DNA of 64,000 nt from Algoriphagus sediminis (GTDB lineage Bacteria; Bacteroidota; Bacteroidia; Cytophagales; Cyclobacteriaceae), in assembly GCF_030403435.1 (NCBI RefSeq), contig NZ_JAUEPH010000003.1:558001-622000 (forward strand). Direction: 5' to 3'. Positions 44,446 to 53,140 of this stretch are shown here, in pieces (the stretch's first letter is position 1; the number at the start of each line of letters is the position of its first letter). Under the pieces are notes generated by a model. The model did not search any database and was not told where the DNA came from. It was given only the letters and a program-made list of their open reading frames with translations. Both the position numbers and the translations under genes were made by a program.

Positions 44446-47412
44446 TTATGCCAATTTTTTCTCAGTTTTGGCTGGTTCTTCACCCTTTTTCTGTAACAAA
44501 TCCACCACAATTGGAGTGGCGATGAAAACAGAAGAATATGTACCAACCAAGATTCCTACAAGGAGTGCGTAAGAGAACCCTCGAAGTACTTCTCCCCCAA
44601 AGAGGAATAATACAATTACCACGATTAAGGTAGTAAAGGAGGTGATTAAAGTTCGTCCCAGGGTCTGATTGATAGCGTCATTGAAGACTTTGATGAGGTT
44701 ATGAGTACCTCTGGCATCAATGTTTTCCCTGATTCGGTCAAATACAATTACTGTATCGTTTATGGAGTAACCGATTACTGTCAGGACAGCGGCAATGAAC
44801 ACCTGGTCAATTTCAAAGGTGGCTCCCAATGCGCTGGCGATTGCAAATGCGGCTACCACAAATGCGGTATCATGGATCAATGCGATAATAGACCCCAAAG
44901 AGAATTGCCATTTTCTAAATCTCAAAAGGATATAAAGGAAGATCGCGATCAATGCCACAATCATGGCTTCACCTGAAGATGCCTTGATATCATCCGCCAC
45001 CGTGGCGCCAACTTTCGAAGAACCGGTAATCGCAAATTCTGTATCAGTCAAACCTGCTGCATCCGTAGTGAAGGCAAGTCCGGTCACATTGGCAATTCCT
45101 TCTTTCACTTTTGTCTCGACTTCAAGGTTTGACTCGGCATCGTCTTCGTTGATGAGATAGGAGGTTGTTACCTTAAGCACATTATTAGCGCCATACGTTT
45201 TTACTTCCACAGAGCCATCAAATTCTCCATCTAGACCTACTTTCAATTCAGAGGCCGACATGGGTTGACTAAACTCTACAATGTAAGAACGACCTCCTGT
45301 GAAGTCTACCCCAAATTTTAATCCATTAATAGCTGCAATTCCAAGACCCACAACAATGATGGCGGTGGAAGTCATGTAAGCAATTCTTCTCTTGCTTAGG
45401 AAGTCAATGTTTAGCTTACTCAACACATTCTTAGCAAGAGGCGTTTCGAAGCTGATTTTGCTCTGGTTACCTTTCTTACTCATCCAGGATACGATCACTC
45501 GAGTGATAAATACCGCGGAGAAGAAGGAAGAAGCAATACCGATCATCAACACAATGGCAAATCCTTTTACTGGACCTTGACCCAAAGCATAAAGAATCGC
45601 ACCAGTAAGGAAAGTGGTCACGTTCGAGTCAAGAATCGCACTAAACGCTTTGTCATAACCGGCACTAATTGCCTGAAGCAAACCAACACCATTTCTCAGT
45701 TCCTCTTTGATCCGCTCGAAAATCAGCACGTTTGCATCGATAGACATACCAATGGTCAATACAATACCTGCAATACCTGGAAGGGTAAGTGCAGCACTAA
45801 GTTGAGCAAGGATTCCTAGAATAAAGAAGATGTTAAATACTAAAGCAGAGATCGCTACTAGTCCTCCTTTTGCATAGTAGGCAACCATGAAAAGTACCAC
45901 AATTACCAAACCGGCAACCATAGAAATCAAACCTTGATTCAAAGCTTCTTTACCGAGGGTTGGACCAATGATACTTTCTTCTACAATTTGGGTAGGAGCT
46001 GGAAGAGATCCAGATTTCAGGATGTTCGCCAAATCCTGCGCTTCCTGAAGTGTGAAATTTCCAGATATTTCCGATGAACCGTTAGGAATCTCACCATTTA
46101 CCACAGGAGCAGTGTAAACATAATCATCAAGCACTACAGCCACTCTTCTTCCAATATTCTCAGAAGTAATTTTTCTCCACTTTCTAGCACCCTCTGAATT
46201 CATTTGCATGGAAACTGCAGGTCTGGAAGTTTGATCCAGAGCCTGACGAGCATCGGTAACCACATCACCTTCCAGCGGTGCTTCGTCGGTACCTCTTCTC
46301 ATTTTGATCGCATATAGCTCAAGATTTTCAGAACCGTCGTCTGCAATCACTGGCTTCACAGCCCAAAGTAGTTTGATGTCTCTAGGTAAAATCCTGCTGT
46401 ATTTCTCTTGCTTCAAAACCCTGTTCACAGCCATGGTATCCTTGATATCGTATACCATTCCCAGATTAGTTTTCATCAGCCCGAGTAGAGGAGAGATGGA
46501 ATTATTCTGTATTGGGTCTATTTCTTCCAATTGCTTCTCAAGAGCATTGATCAAAGAATCTTCTTCAGAAAGTTCTTCATCAGACTCTTCAGACACTGCT
46601 TCCTCCTCTTCAGGTTCGGAAGCTCGGTCAGCTACCCATGCAGAATTGATCGCCTCTAGAGATCCACCGATTTCATTAAACTCGGCAACTTCCCAGAACT
46701 GTAGCTTAGCCACACCCTGAAGAAGGTTTCTTACTCTTTCCTGATTGTCAACCCCTGGAAGTTCAATTTGAATTCTTCCGGATCCCTGAATCCTTTGAAT
46801 ATTTGGCTGAGATGTACCGAATCGGTCGATTCTAGTTCTCAGAATGTTGAAAGAACGATCAATCGCATTTTCAATTTCTGAATCGATGATTTCAAGAATT
46901 TCAGCGTCACTGGATTCCAATGAAATTCTACCTCTGTTTGCTGCAGTGGCGAAAATAGAGCTTAGGTTAGTGTCTGGCTTTCTCTCTTGAAAGGCAGCAT
47001 AGAAAAGATCAATATACTTTTCATTGGAAGTTTTGGCTTCCTCACGAGCATCTTCTACGGCAGCATTGAACGCTTCATCTTTCGGGTTTCCTGCCAAACC
47101 TTTAACGATCTCTACAGGAGATACCGCAAGAGTTACGTGCATACCACCCTGTAAATCCAAACCGAGTCCAAGCTCAGTTTCCTTTACTTCCTGGTAAGTG
47201 AAATCAGTCCCAAGGAAGTTATAAACAGGCTGTCTCCAGATGGAATCCAGATAAGACCTTCTTTTGGCAAAGTCAACATTGCCGGAGGAGTCAGTCGCAT
47301 AGGCCTGAGCCTCTTCTTTGACACCGTTTGATACAAATGTGAATGACAGATAGTACAGACAAAGGCCCGTAATAATCACTGTCAAAAACACAATGACACC
47401 TTTATTTTGCAT
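44446..47412 (-). CDS. secDF: Protein translocase SecDF (fused SecD and SecF)
   Basis: SecDF uses the proton gradient to pull exported proteins through SecYEG. The 988-residue product fuses both subunits. SecD has a first span (7-25), the LGLDLQGGMHV motif (83-93), a large periplasmic domain, and the membrane block with SIDANVLIFERI (558-569) carrying the proton-path aspartate. SecF starts after about residue 660 with GVDFTGG (701-707) and has its own VFDRIREN-type motif. A very acidic insertion (about 265-299, rich in Glu, Asp, Ser) lies in the SecD periplasmic domain. Fused SecDF is common in Bacteroidota. Confidence 0.96.
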   Translation of the reverse strand: MQNKGVIVFLTVIITGLCLYYLSFTFVSNGVKEEAQAYATDSSGNVDFAKRRSYLDSIWRQPVYNFLGTDFTYQEVKETELGLGLDLQGGMHVTLAVSPVEIVKGLAGNPKDEAFNAAVEDAREEAKTSNEKYIDLFYAAFQERKPDTNLSSIFATAANRGRISLESSDAEILEIIDSEIENAIDRSFNILRTRIDRFGTSQPNIQRIQGSGRIQIELPGVDNQERVRNLLQGVAKLQFWEVAEFNEIGGSLEAINSAWVADRASEPEEEEAVSEESDEELSEEDSLINALEKQLEEIDPIQNNSISPLLGLMKTNLGMVYDIKDTMAVNRVLKQEKYSRILPRDIKLLWAVKPVIADDGSENLELYAIKMRRGTDEAPLEGDVVTDARQALDQTSRPAVSMQMNSEGARKWRKITSENIGRRVAVVLDDYVYTAPVVNGEIPNGSSEISGNFTLQEAQDLANILKSGSLPAPTQIVEESIIGPTLGKEALNQGLISMVAGLVIVVLFMVAYYAKGGLVAISALVFNIFFILGILAQLSAALTLPGIAGIVLTIGMSIDANVLIFERIKEELRNGVGLLQAISAGYDKAFSAILDSNVTTFLTGAILYALGQGPVKGFAIVLMIGIASSFFSAVFITRVIVSWMSKKGNQSKISFETPLAKNVLSKLNIDFLSKRRIAYMTSTAIIVVGLGIAAINGLKFGVDFTGGRSYIVEFSQPMSASELKVGLDGEFDGSVEVKTYGANNVLKVTTSYLINEDDAESNLEVETKVKEGIANVTGLAFTTDAAGLTDTEFAITGSSKVGATVADDIKASSGEAMIVALIAIFLYILLRFRKWQFSLGSIIALIHDTAFVVAAFAIASALGATFEIDQVFIAAVLTVIGYSINDTVIVFDRIRENIDARGTHNLIKVFNDAINQTLGRTLITSFTTLIVVIVLFLFGGEVLRGFSYALLVGILVGTYSSVFIATPIVVDLLQKKGEEPAKTEKKLA

Positions 47413-47453
47413 AAGGATATAATTATTAAGATTTAGATAAATACAAATAGAAT

Positions 47454-47476
47454 GACAGGCAAGGATTCTTGCTGTC
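47454..47476 (-). terminator. Possible hairpin terminator/attenuator before secDF
   Basis: GACAG-g-CAAG (47454-47463), loop GATT, CTTG-CTGTC (47468-47476) forms a 9-bp stem with one bulged base, lying between the hypothetical gene ending at 47502 and secDF. The T tail is weak, so it may be a terminator of the upstream gene or part of the secDF leader. Confidence 0.35.
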
Positions 47477-47501
47477 TGGTAATCAGGTAATTAAGCAGAT
47501 A

Positions 47502-47855
47502 CTAGGGTCCTTGTGGGGATATGACCCTTTCAAAAAATAACTCGCCTAGGGATGCACTGAATCCAACCGGCTGAATGATGGTTTCAATCAACTGGTTTTC
47601 AGAGTCTACAAGCTCGTAGATCAACCTGAAGGCAGTCTGAGTAATGTGGAGCGCAAAAGGAACAACTGCATCAACAGCCACAGAAACGAATGTTTGATTT
47701 TCATTTTCTGTGCCTTGTTCCTGCATCTCAATAGCAGAATCCTGTATGGACTCATTGAGATATTCCAGGCTACTGAAGAATAAGCAGAAAAGCAACGCAA
47801 AGCCCACGGCTAAACGCTTTCTGAATAAGTCGCTATTTCTGTTCTTTTGCTTCAT
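47502..47855 (-). CDS. Hypothetical protein with one membrane span
   Basis: From the ATG at 47855 (the frame starts with an unlikely TTG at 47864) the product has 117 residues: a basic N-terminus, one membrane span (about 16-31, AVGFALLFCLFFSSLEY), then a soluble part with acidic and amphipathic stretches and a C-terminal SASLGELFFERVISPQG. No family is recognised. It lies between udk and secDF, same strand. A TATATTTG -7 element at 47862-47869 supports expression. Confidence 0.55.
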   Translation of the reverse strand: MKQKNRNSDLFRKRLAVGFALLFCLFFSSLEYLNESIQDSAIEMQEQGTENENQTFVSVAVDAVVPFALHITQTAFRLIYELVDSENQLIETIIQPVGFSASLGELFFERVISPQGP

Positions 47856-47861
47856 GCAGCG

Positions 47862-47869
47862 CAAATATA
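47862..47869 (-). promoter_or_regulatory. -7 promoter element close to a hypothetical gene start
   Basis: Reverse-strand TATATTTG matches TAnnTTTG, only 6 nt upstream of the ATG at 47855, which would give a nearly leaderless transcript if used. No -33 element is clear. Confidence 0.35.
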
Positions 47870-47900
47870 GCTATTATTTAAAATCTATGTGTTTATGATT

Positions 47901-48533
47901 CTAAATTTTTGATGCCGAAGCAGCCTTACTTGATAGGTATGTATGAATGACCTCCAGAGCCCTGTCAAAGTTTTTGTTATTAGGAATAACCAAATCTGCC
48001 TCGGTCTTGTAGGGCCCAATGTATTTATCGTAAGCGGGCATCACATGGTTTTCATATCTATATAAAACATCATCCAGATCATATCCTCGTTCGACTTTGT
48101 CACGAAGTATTCTTCTTTTTAGCATCAAATGCTCCTTGGCATCGATAAAGATCTTCAGATCCAAAAGATTGGCAAAACTTGGATGATAAAAGACGAAAAT
48201 CCCTTCCACGACCAAAACAGAAGCCGGTTTGAATGTCATGATTTTTGCTTTTTGGGATTCGTTATTAAATGTATATTCAGGCCTGCTGACCTTCTCCCCG
48301 GATTGCAGTTTCTTTAAATCCTCTTCAAAACTCACAAAATCAAAACTCTGAGGAATATCGAAGTTCTCTATTCCATTTTCATCTTTTTCCTGAAGATCAA
48401 TAGATTTATAATAATTGTCTTGAGAGATCAAGCAAACCTCCTCGTCTTTAAAACTGTGAATTAGTTTTTCAAGGAAAAGAGTCTTTCCGGATCCAGATCC
48501 TCCTGTGATTCCTACGGTGAAAGGTTTGTTCAT
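47901..48533 (-). CDS. udk: Uridine kinase
   Basis: Udk phosphorylates uridine and cytidine with a nucleoside triphosphate (pyrimidine salvage). The 210-residue product starts with the P-loop GITGGSGSGKTLFL and has the DNYYKS segment, the base-binding ENFDIPQSFDF, the VVEGIFVFYHP strand and the RRILRDKVERGYD lid arginines. Length is normal. It is downstream of the ITPase gene, which has a 26-nt gap from it. Confidence 0.92.
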   Translation of the reverse strand: MNKPFTVGITGGSGSGKTLFLEKLIHSFKDEEVCLISQDNYYKSIDLQEKDENGIENFDIPQSFDFVSFEEDLKKLQSGEKVSRPEYTFNNESQKAKIMTFKPASVLVVEGIFVFYHPSFANLLDLKIFIDAKEHLMLKRRILRDKVERGYDLDDVLYRYENHVMPAYDKYIGPYKTEADLVIPNNKNFDRALEVIHTYLSSKAASASKI

Positions 48534-48559
48534 GCCTAAATTTATTCATTAAGAGTGGA

Positions 48560-49141
48560 TCAGGGCTTTCTTTCCATGAGAAACTTAGAAAGCTTCTTTA
48601 CAGCCAGGCCCCGATGGCTGATTTCGTTTTTTTCTTCCAAACTCATTTCTGCAAAGGATAGACTTTTTCCGGATGCCTTAAAAATAGGGTCATACCCAAA
48701 TCCACCATCTCCGGTTTCTTCCTTAAGAATTTCACCATCTACGATTCCCTCGAAGGAAAATTCTTTACCACCAATTATGAGCGCTATCACAGTCCTGAAT
48801 CTTGCCCTTCGGTTTTCCTGATTCTTCAGGTTTTCCAGAAGCTTCTCAATATTGCGCTGATCTGATCGAGGCTCTCCAGCATATCTTCCTGAATAAACAC
48901 CAGGATCCCCATTCAAACTTTCCACCTCCAAACCAGTATCATCCGCGAAGCAATCCACGCCAAATTTATCATGAACAAATCTTGCTTTTTGGAAGGCATT
49001 CTGATCCAGGGTATCCCCTGTCTCAGGAAGCTCTTCAAAGCATCCAATCTCCTTAAGCGAGACTATTTCAAAGCGGTCTCCCAAGGCAGATTTCACCTCT
49101 TCAATTTTCTTTGGATTATTCGTGGCGAAGCAGATTTTCAT
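48560..49141 (-). CDS. RdgB/HAM1-type non-canonical purine NTP pyrophosphatase
   Basis: This enzyme hydrolyses dITP, XTP and ITP to the monophosphates to keep damaged bases out of nucleic acids. A GTG one codon earlier opens the frame, but the ATG at 49141 starts MKICFATNNPKKIEEVKSAL, the usual N-terminus with the TNN substrate motif; 193 residues. The other signatures are CFADDTGLEVESLNGDPGVYSGRYAG and GDGGFGYDPIF, then SHRGLAVKKL. It may share a transcript with udk. Confidence 0.93.
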   Translation of the reverse strand: MKICFATNNPKKIEEVKSALGDRFEIVSLKEIGCFEELPETGDTLDQNAFQKARFVHDKFGVDCFADDTGLEVESLNGDPGVYSGRYAGEPRSDQRNIEKLLENLKNQENRRARFRTVIALIIGGKEFSFEGIVDGEILKEETGDGGFGYDPIFKASGKSLSFAEMSLEEKNEISHRGLAVKKLSKFLMERKP

Positions 49142-49222
49142 CACCCAAATAAAACCATAAATTCGCTTTTGACATAGAAAATAAAGACCTCAACCATTTC
49201 ATAGCTTTTAGCCCCTACCCAA

Positions 49223-49786
49223 ATGAAAAAAATAACTGTTTACTGTGGCTCTCGATCCGGAAATTCGGAAATCTACAAACAAGGAGTGGAAAGGTTGGCT
49301 CAGGAGATGGTAAGAAGGGATTTAAGCCTGATTTATGGAGCAGGCCATGTGGGTCTGATGGGGGTGATTGCCGATGTAATGTTAGAAAATGGCAAAGAAG
49401 TCATTGGAATTATTCCACAAAAATTGGTCGATCGAGAGGTGGCTCATCAAGGTTGTACTGAGCTGGTCATTGTGGAAACCATGCGAGATAGAAAATGGCT
49501 CATGGCTGAGCAGGGGGATGGTTTTATAGCCATGCCGGGTGGGATTGGTACTCTGGAAGAGCTCTTTGAGGTAATGACTTTGAATCAGCTGCATTACATA
49601 GAGAAGCCTCTTGCTTTGTATAATCTGGCTGGATATTATGATCCCTTGCTAAAATTTCTGGATCATGCCTCAGAGGAAGGCTTTTTATATGGCTCAGTGG
49701 AAAAAAGTATTATTGTGTCGGATGATCCTGTTGAGATCATGGATAGAATGCAGGCTTTTCAGCCAACCGGAAATTCAGATTGGTAA
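49223..49786 (+). CDS. LOG-family protein (cytokinin-riboside monophosphate phosphoribohydrolase-like)
   Basis: A 187-residue TIGR00730/LOG-type Rossmann protein. It has the start VYCGSRSGN, LIYGAGHVGLMGVIAD and the catalytic motif MPGGIGTLEELFEVMT. Characterised members split nucleoside monophosphates such as AMP into base and ribose 5-phosphate, producing cytokinins in plants and some bacteria. The physiological role in Bacteroidota is unsettled. It is a single gene on the + strand, divergent from the ITPase gene. Confidence 0.88.
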   Translation: MKKITVYCGSRSGNSEIYKQGVERLAQEMVRRDLSLIYGAGHVGLMGVIADVMLENGKEVIGIIPQKLVDREVAHQGCTELVIVETMRDRKWLMAEQGDGFIAMPGGIGTLEELFEVMTLNQLHYIEKPLALYNLAGYYDPLLKFLDHASEEGFLYGSVEKSIIVSDDPVEIMDRMQAFQPTGNSDW

Positions 49787-49915
49787 CATTCCCCTAAGCG
49801 CAATTCAAAAGTCAAATTTAGCTTTTGGGAATTTTTCGATGGGAAAAGGGCTATTTTCCAAAGCTTATTCGGTTTCATTTGTATTATTTTCTACTTTTGA
49901 TCAAGTCTTTCTAAA

Positions 49916-50419
49916 ATGATCGAAAAAATCTTTCCTCTGGACAAAAACTATATTCTGCGGCAAGCTCAGTTTGCCATGGAAGAGGAATTGATGGACCAAA
50001 TGGTTTACGAGCTTAAGCGCTCCTACACATATCTGTATAATCCGCTCAGGTTAATGGATGAAACCTACGCACAGATTTTGGATACTTTTGAATTTCCTTC
50101 CGATCGATTAAGACTTATCTACCGTCAGCTTTGTGGTATCTACCGCTACAAAAATGCCGACAACCAACTCAAAATGCTTTTCGATGGTCGTTCACATTTT
50201 GACGTATTCAAAGAAGAGTGGGAGGCAGACTTCATAGCTTATGTGAAGGAGCTTGGCCAACATGAACAATACGTGAAGACCCTGCTTCGAATGACCATTT
50301 TATATGACGGTGAATCCCGCGCTGAGTGGGCAGAGAATCATTGTAAATCCTTTATTAACCAATTTTTTGGTGTTAAAGTGATCAAAAGTCATGGTGAGTT
50401 AAAACTCAAAGTCAGCTAA
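49916..50419 (+). CDS. Hypothetical protein, unknown family
   Basis: I do not recognise it. The 167-residue product is mostly helical with many aromatic residues (YTYLYNPLRLMDETYAQIL, YRQLCGIYRYKNADNQL), no signal peptide, no membrane span, and a mixed-charge surface. It ends with a short basic strand VKVIKSHGELKLKV. Its ORF is 129 nt after the LOG gene and ends 1 nt from the convergent MlrC-like gene. The clear ATG, the lack of competing frames and the typical codon use support a real gene. Confidence 0.65.
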   Translation: MIEKIFPLDKNYILRQAQFAMEEELMDQMVYELKRSYTYLYNPLRLMDETYAQILDTFEFPSDRLRLIYRQLCGIYRYKNADNQLKMLFDGRSHFDVFKEEWEADFIAYVKELGQHEQYVKTLLRMTILYDGESRAEWAENHCKSFINQFFGVKVIKSHGELKLKVS

Positions 50420-50420
50420 A

Positions 50421-51971
50421 TCAGCTCCCGGATTCGGGAATCCAAACAACTTCTAAAGCGGGATTCTCCATATCCCTATCCAGCGGAAAAATGGGTCTTT
50501 CGAGACGCTTATAATCCAAACGTTCTAAATCCTGATCAACTCCACCCGGTGTCAAGGCCATAATCCAACCTTTTCGCATTTCGTAAAGCTCTGGAACCAG
50601 ATAACCGATCTTCACAACAACGATATCGGTATTTCTAGGATCTAATCCGAGGTTAGTAAAATCTTCTTCCTGATGGTAAGGCTTGCGACGATTGGTTACA
50701 ATTACGCGAATGCTTCCTACCCGAACGACAACCTCTACATCGGCATCTACATCACCTTCCAAAATGCTTTCAATTTCACCTTCGAGTAGGATAGGGGGAG
50801 CAAATCTATCATCCACTTCTGCGCCCACAAATGCAGATACTTCGCCACCTTCTCCAATTACTAGTGCTTTATCAATCAGCTTAGGACCCGGAATAGAAGC
50901 ATAAATCAGAGAAGGACCAGATTCAGATTTGAACTCTTCACGAGCCAAAAGCTCCCTCAATGTCCAGGTTACATCACCAGCACCTCCGGCTGTGGGATTA
51001 TCGCCCATGTCACTGATGATAAATGGACTTTCATCACTATTCAGCGCCAATTCAAGACTTTCATCCAATGAAGCCACCGGAGCGACGAACTCAAATTCAT
51101 TCCGTACATCCCAGAAACTCTGAGCCAGCATCTTTGCTCCTTTTTCGATTTCTTCTTGGTCATCCCCTGTGACCATCACTACTCCGTGATTCCGAGGTTC
51201 GTCCGCCCAGGGATATCCCATCCATATTGCAGCATCGATCACTCCAGGTTTGTCTGCTACTCCCGGTACTTTGGCATAAAGCCCCTTTCCCGGCTCAATC
51301 CTGGTACTGGTCTTCTCTCCGGGTAATAGAATGGGTACTTTTACCCAAGCCTTGTATGAGGGTTTTCCTTTTCCAGATTTAAGACGTGAAATGAGATTCG
51401 CTACTGCTCGTCTCTTTGACTCAATGGCATCCTCATGAGGAGCCATACGGTAGCAGGTAATTAGATCGGAATTTTTTGCCAAGGTATGAGAGACATTTCC
51501 ATGTAAATCCATGGAAGTGGAAATCAAGGTTTCAAAGCCTACCACCTCCCGAACTCTAGTTATAAAATCCCCTTCCGGATCATCCAAGCCTACAACGCTC
51601 ATGGCACCATGGATGTCGAAAAATAAACCGTCATAGGGCAAATCCGCTCTCAGCTTATCCAGAGTTTCCTCAACTAATTTTTCATAAACCTCTCTTTTCA
51701 CTGCCCCACCAGGAATGGCATGCGCACGAAGTGTGGGTACCCAATTAGCGGATTTTCTGAGAACGGAATCCTCCCTCATGAATGGGTAGAAAGTAAACAC
51801 TTCTTCATCCCTTCGGGCTTTGAAGGCCATTTCATCTGAAAGAGCAGGAGAAAAGGTGCTGGACTCTATAGCCAGTCCGGCAATTGCAATCTTCGGTAAC
51901 TCTTCTTTATTGGGCTCAGCTGTACAGCTAAAGAGAATAATCAGGGAAAGGAGATAAATGTAATTCTTCAT
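50421..51971 (-). CDS. M81-family (MlrC, microcystinase C-like) lipoprotein metallopeptidase
   Basis: The frame runs up to 52133, but the ATG at 51971 starts a lipoprotein signal (MKNYIYLLSLIILFSC, lipid cysteine C16), so it is chosen; 516 residues. Family blocks are AGLAIESSTFSP, FFDIHGAMSVVG, STSMDLHGNVSHTL (metal-binding), CYRMAPHEDA and SDMGDNPTAGGAGDVTWTLRELL. MlrC homologues are annotated as peptidases from microcystin breakdown, but most have unknown function. Here it is the last gene of a six-gene sugar operon (4-nt gap to the mutarotase gene) and is membrane-anchored, which suggests a sugar-linked role not known for the family. Confidence 0.85.
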   Translation of the reverse strand: MKNYIYLLSLIILFSCTAEPNKEELPKIAIAGLAIESSTFSPALSDEMAFKARRDEEVFTFYPFMREDSVLRKSANWVPTLRAHAIPGGAVKREVYEKLVEETLDKLRADLPYDGLFFDIHGAMSVVGLDDPEGDFITRVREVVGFETLISTSMDLHGNVSHTLAKNSDLITCYRMAPHEDAIESKRRAVANLISRLKSGKGKPSYKAWVKVPILLPGEKTSTRIEPGKGLYAKVPGVADKPGVIDAAIWMGYPWADEPRNHGVVMVTGDDQEEIEKGAKMLAQSFWDVRNEFEFVAPVASLDESLELALNSDESPFIISDMGDNPTAGGAGDVTWTLRELLAREEFKSESGPSLIYASIPGPKLIDKALVIGEGGEVSAFVGAEVDDRFAPPILLEGEIESILEGDVDADVEVVVRVGSIRVIVTNRRKPYHQEEDFTNLGLDPRNTDIVVVKIGYLVPELYEMRKGWIMALTPGGVDQDLERLDYKRLERPIFPLDRDMENPALEVVWIPESGS

Positions 51972-51975
51972 AATT

Positions 51976-52317
51976 CTAGTAGTCAGATTTAAAAATTTGA
52001 TCCATAAGCACCCATTTCTGTCCCGGTTTAGCCCAGGGTAAAGGCTTTTGAAAAGTCCACATGAGATCTTCCCATTCTTGGATCTTAGGGTTGGCCGCGT
52101 CTTTTTTGGCTTTTTCTTCAAAGCTGAAATCATCCTCAGTTTCCATAACTAAAATCATTCGATTTCCCGTTCGGAAAATTTCAATGGATAAAATCCCACA
52201 AGCCTTGTCATGGGCCACTACTTCCGGCCAGGCATTGCCTGGAGCATGGTATTCTTCATATTTTTTGATGGATTCTTCATCGTCGATGAGATCGAGGGCT
52301 AAGTAAAATCTTTTCAT
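51976..52317 (-). CDS. L-rhamnose mutarotase family protein
   Basis: A 113-residue protein of the RhaM/DUF718 fold. The catalytic histidine/tyrosine region is YEEYHAPGNAWPEV and the C-terminal WTFQKPLPWAKPGQKWVLMDQIF is typical. Members interconvert alpha and beta anomers of L-rhamnose or, in some clusters, L-fucose/L-galactose. It lies between the TIM-barrel isomerase and the MlrC-like gene with 4-nt gaps, so it is part of the operon. L-fucose is favoured as substrate because of the fucosidase locus and the L-galactose-type dehydrogenase in the same operon, but that is inferred. Confidence 0.87.
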   Translation of the reverse strand: MKRFYLALDLIDDEESIKKYEEYHAPGNAWPEVVAHDKACGILSIEIFRTGNRMILVMETEDDFSFEEKAKKDAANPKIQEWEDLMWTFQKPLPWAKPGQKWVLMDQIFKSDY

Positions 52318-52321
52318 GTAT

Positions 52322-53140
52322 TCAATCTTTAAAGAATCGAGTGAAACTTTCTATGGTCATTTTCGCAGCTTCTTCTGGGTTGGGAACTGGAAAGGCTTCG
52401 GCAGAGATAAAACCACTATATCCACTTTCTTTCAAAACCTTGGCGATGGGACTCATGTCCGTGTGGCCGGAGCCAATTGGCGAGCGATTGCTGTCTGCGA
52501 AGTGGATATGACCAATTTTTGAAGCATTTTCTTTAATACTTTCTGCAAGATCTGATTCCTCAATATTCATATGAAATAAATCCGCGAGTAGCTTAACCCC
52601 TTTAGCATCTCCTTCCTTCAGTAAGGCAGCTCCATCTGTAAGTCTATTAATCAGATTCGTTTCGTACCGGTTTAGTGGCTCATAAATCAAGAATGTGTTT
52701 AAGCTTGCAGCCAAAGCTCCCAATTCTTTGAGTGCTTCCTTTAGCCAGTTCAAACTTTGGCTTCTGGAATTTCCCGGAAGGGCATGCCCTTGCATGGATC
52801 CGATAATAGCCGGAGCACCAAAAGCCGCTCCAAAGCGGATCATACCTTCGATAAATGCCTTTGCTTTCTGTCGGATGCTAGGATCTGGATCTGTCAAAGT
52901 AAGGCCGTGCAGAACTTTCCCTGCTCCTGTCCCTACCGCGGCGAGCTCCAATGAATACTTCTCCAAAAGTTCATGCAGGTATTCAATTTCCATTAATTCG
53001 GGGGAAGGGGTAAAGAGCTCTATCCCATCAAATCCAAGGTTTTGAGCCTTCTTCATTCCCTCCTCCAGGTCTTCCCAAAAAATCCATGGGCCGGTTTTGA
53101 TTTGAGGGACTAATGCTATGGTTACTGCTGATTTGATCAT
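52322..53140 (-). CDS. TIM-barrel sugar phosphate isomerase/epimerase-like protein
   Basis: A 272-residue xylose-isomerase-like barrel. Metal-binding segments are the glutamate in FLIYEPLNRYET, the aspartate in KLLADLFHMN, the histidine in KIGHIHFADSNRS and the glutamate in GFISAEAFPVP. It has no signal peptide, unlike the exported relative at 29241. Close relatives include hydroxypyruvate isomerase and tagatose/ketose 3-epimerases. Overlaps the upstream alcohol dehydrogenase gene by 4 nt and is followed at 4 nt by the mutarotase gene. The substrate is probably a keto-sugar from the upstream oxidations. Confidence 0.84.
   Translation of the reverse strand: MIKSAVTIALVPQIKTGPWIFWEDLEEGMKKAQNLGFDGIELFTPSPELMEIEYLHELLEKYSLELAAVGTGAGKVLHGLTLTDPDPSIRQKAKAFIEGMIRFGAAFGAPAIIGSMQGHALPGNSRSQSLNWLKEALKELGALAASLNTFLIYEPLNRYETNLINRLTDGAALLKEGDAKGVKLLADLFHMNIEESDLAESIKENASKIGHIHFADSNRSPIGSGHTDMSPIAKVLKESGYSGFISAEAFPVPNPEEAAKMTIESFTRFFKD

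Noticed and set aside
46304..46720. 138-codon + strand frame inside secDF
   Set aside because: Opposite the acidic insertion of SecD; its long Ser run is the mirror of the Glu/Asp codons.
51971..52133. N-terminal extension of the MlrC-like gene up to 52133
   Set aside because: It would place the lipobox 54 residues inside and overlap the mutarotase gene by about 160 nt; the inner ATG fits a lipoprotein.
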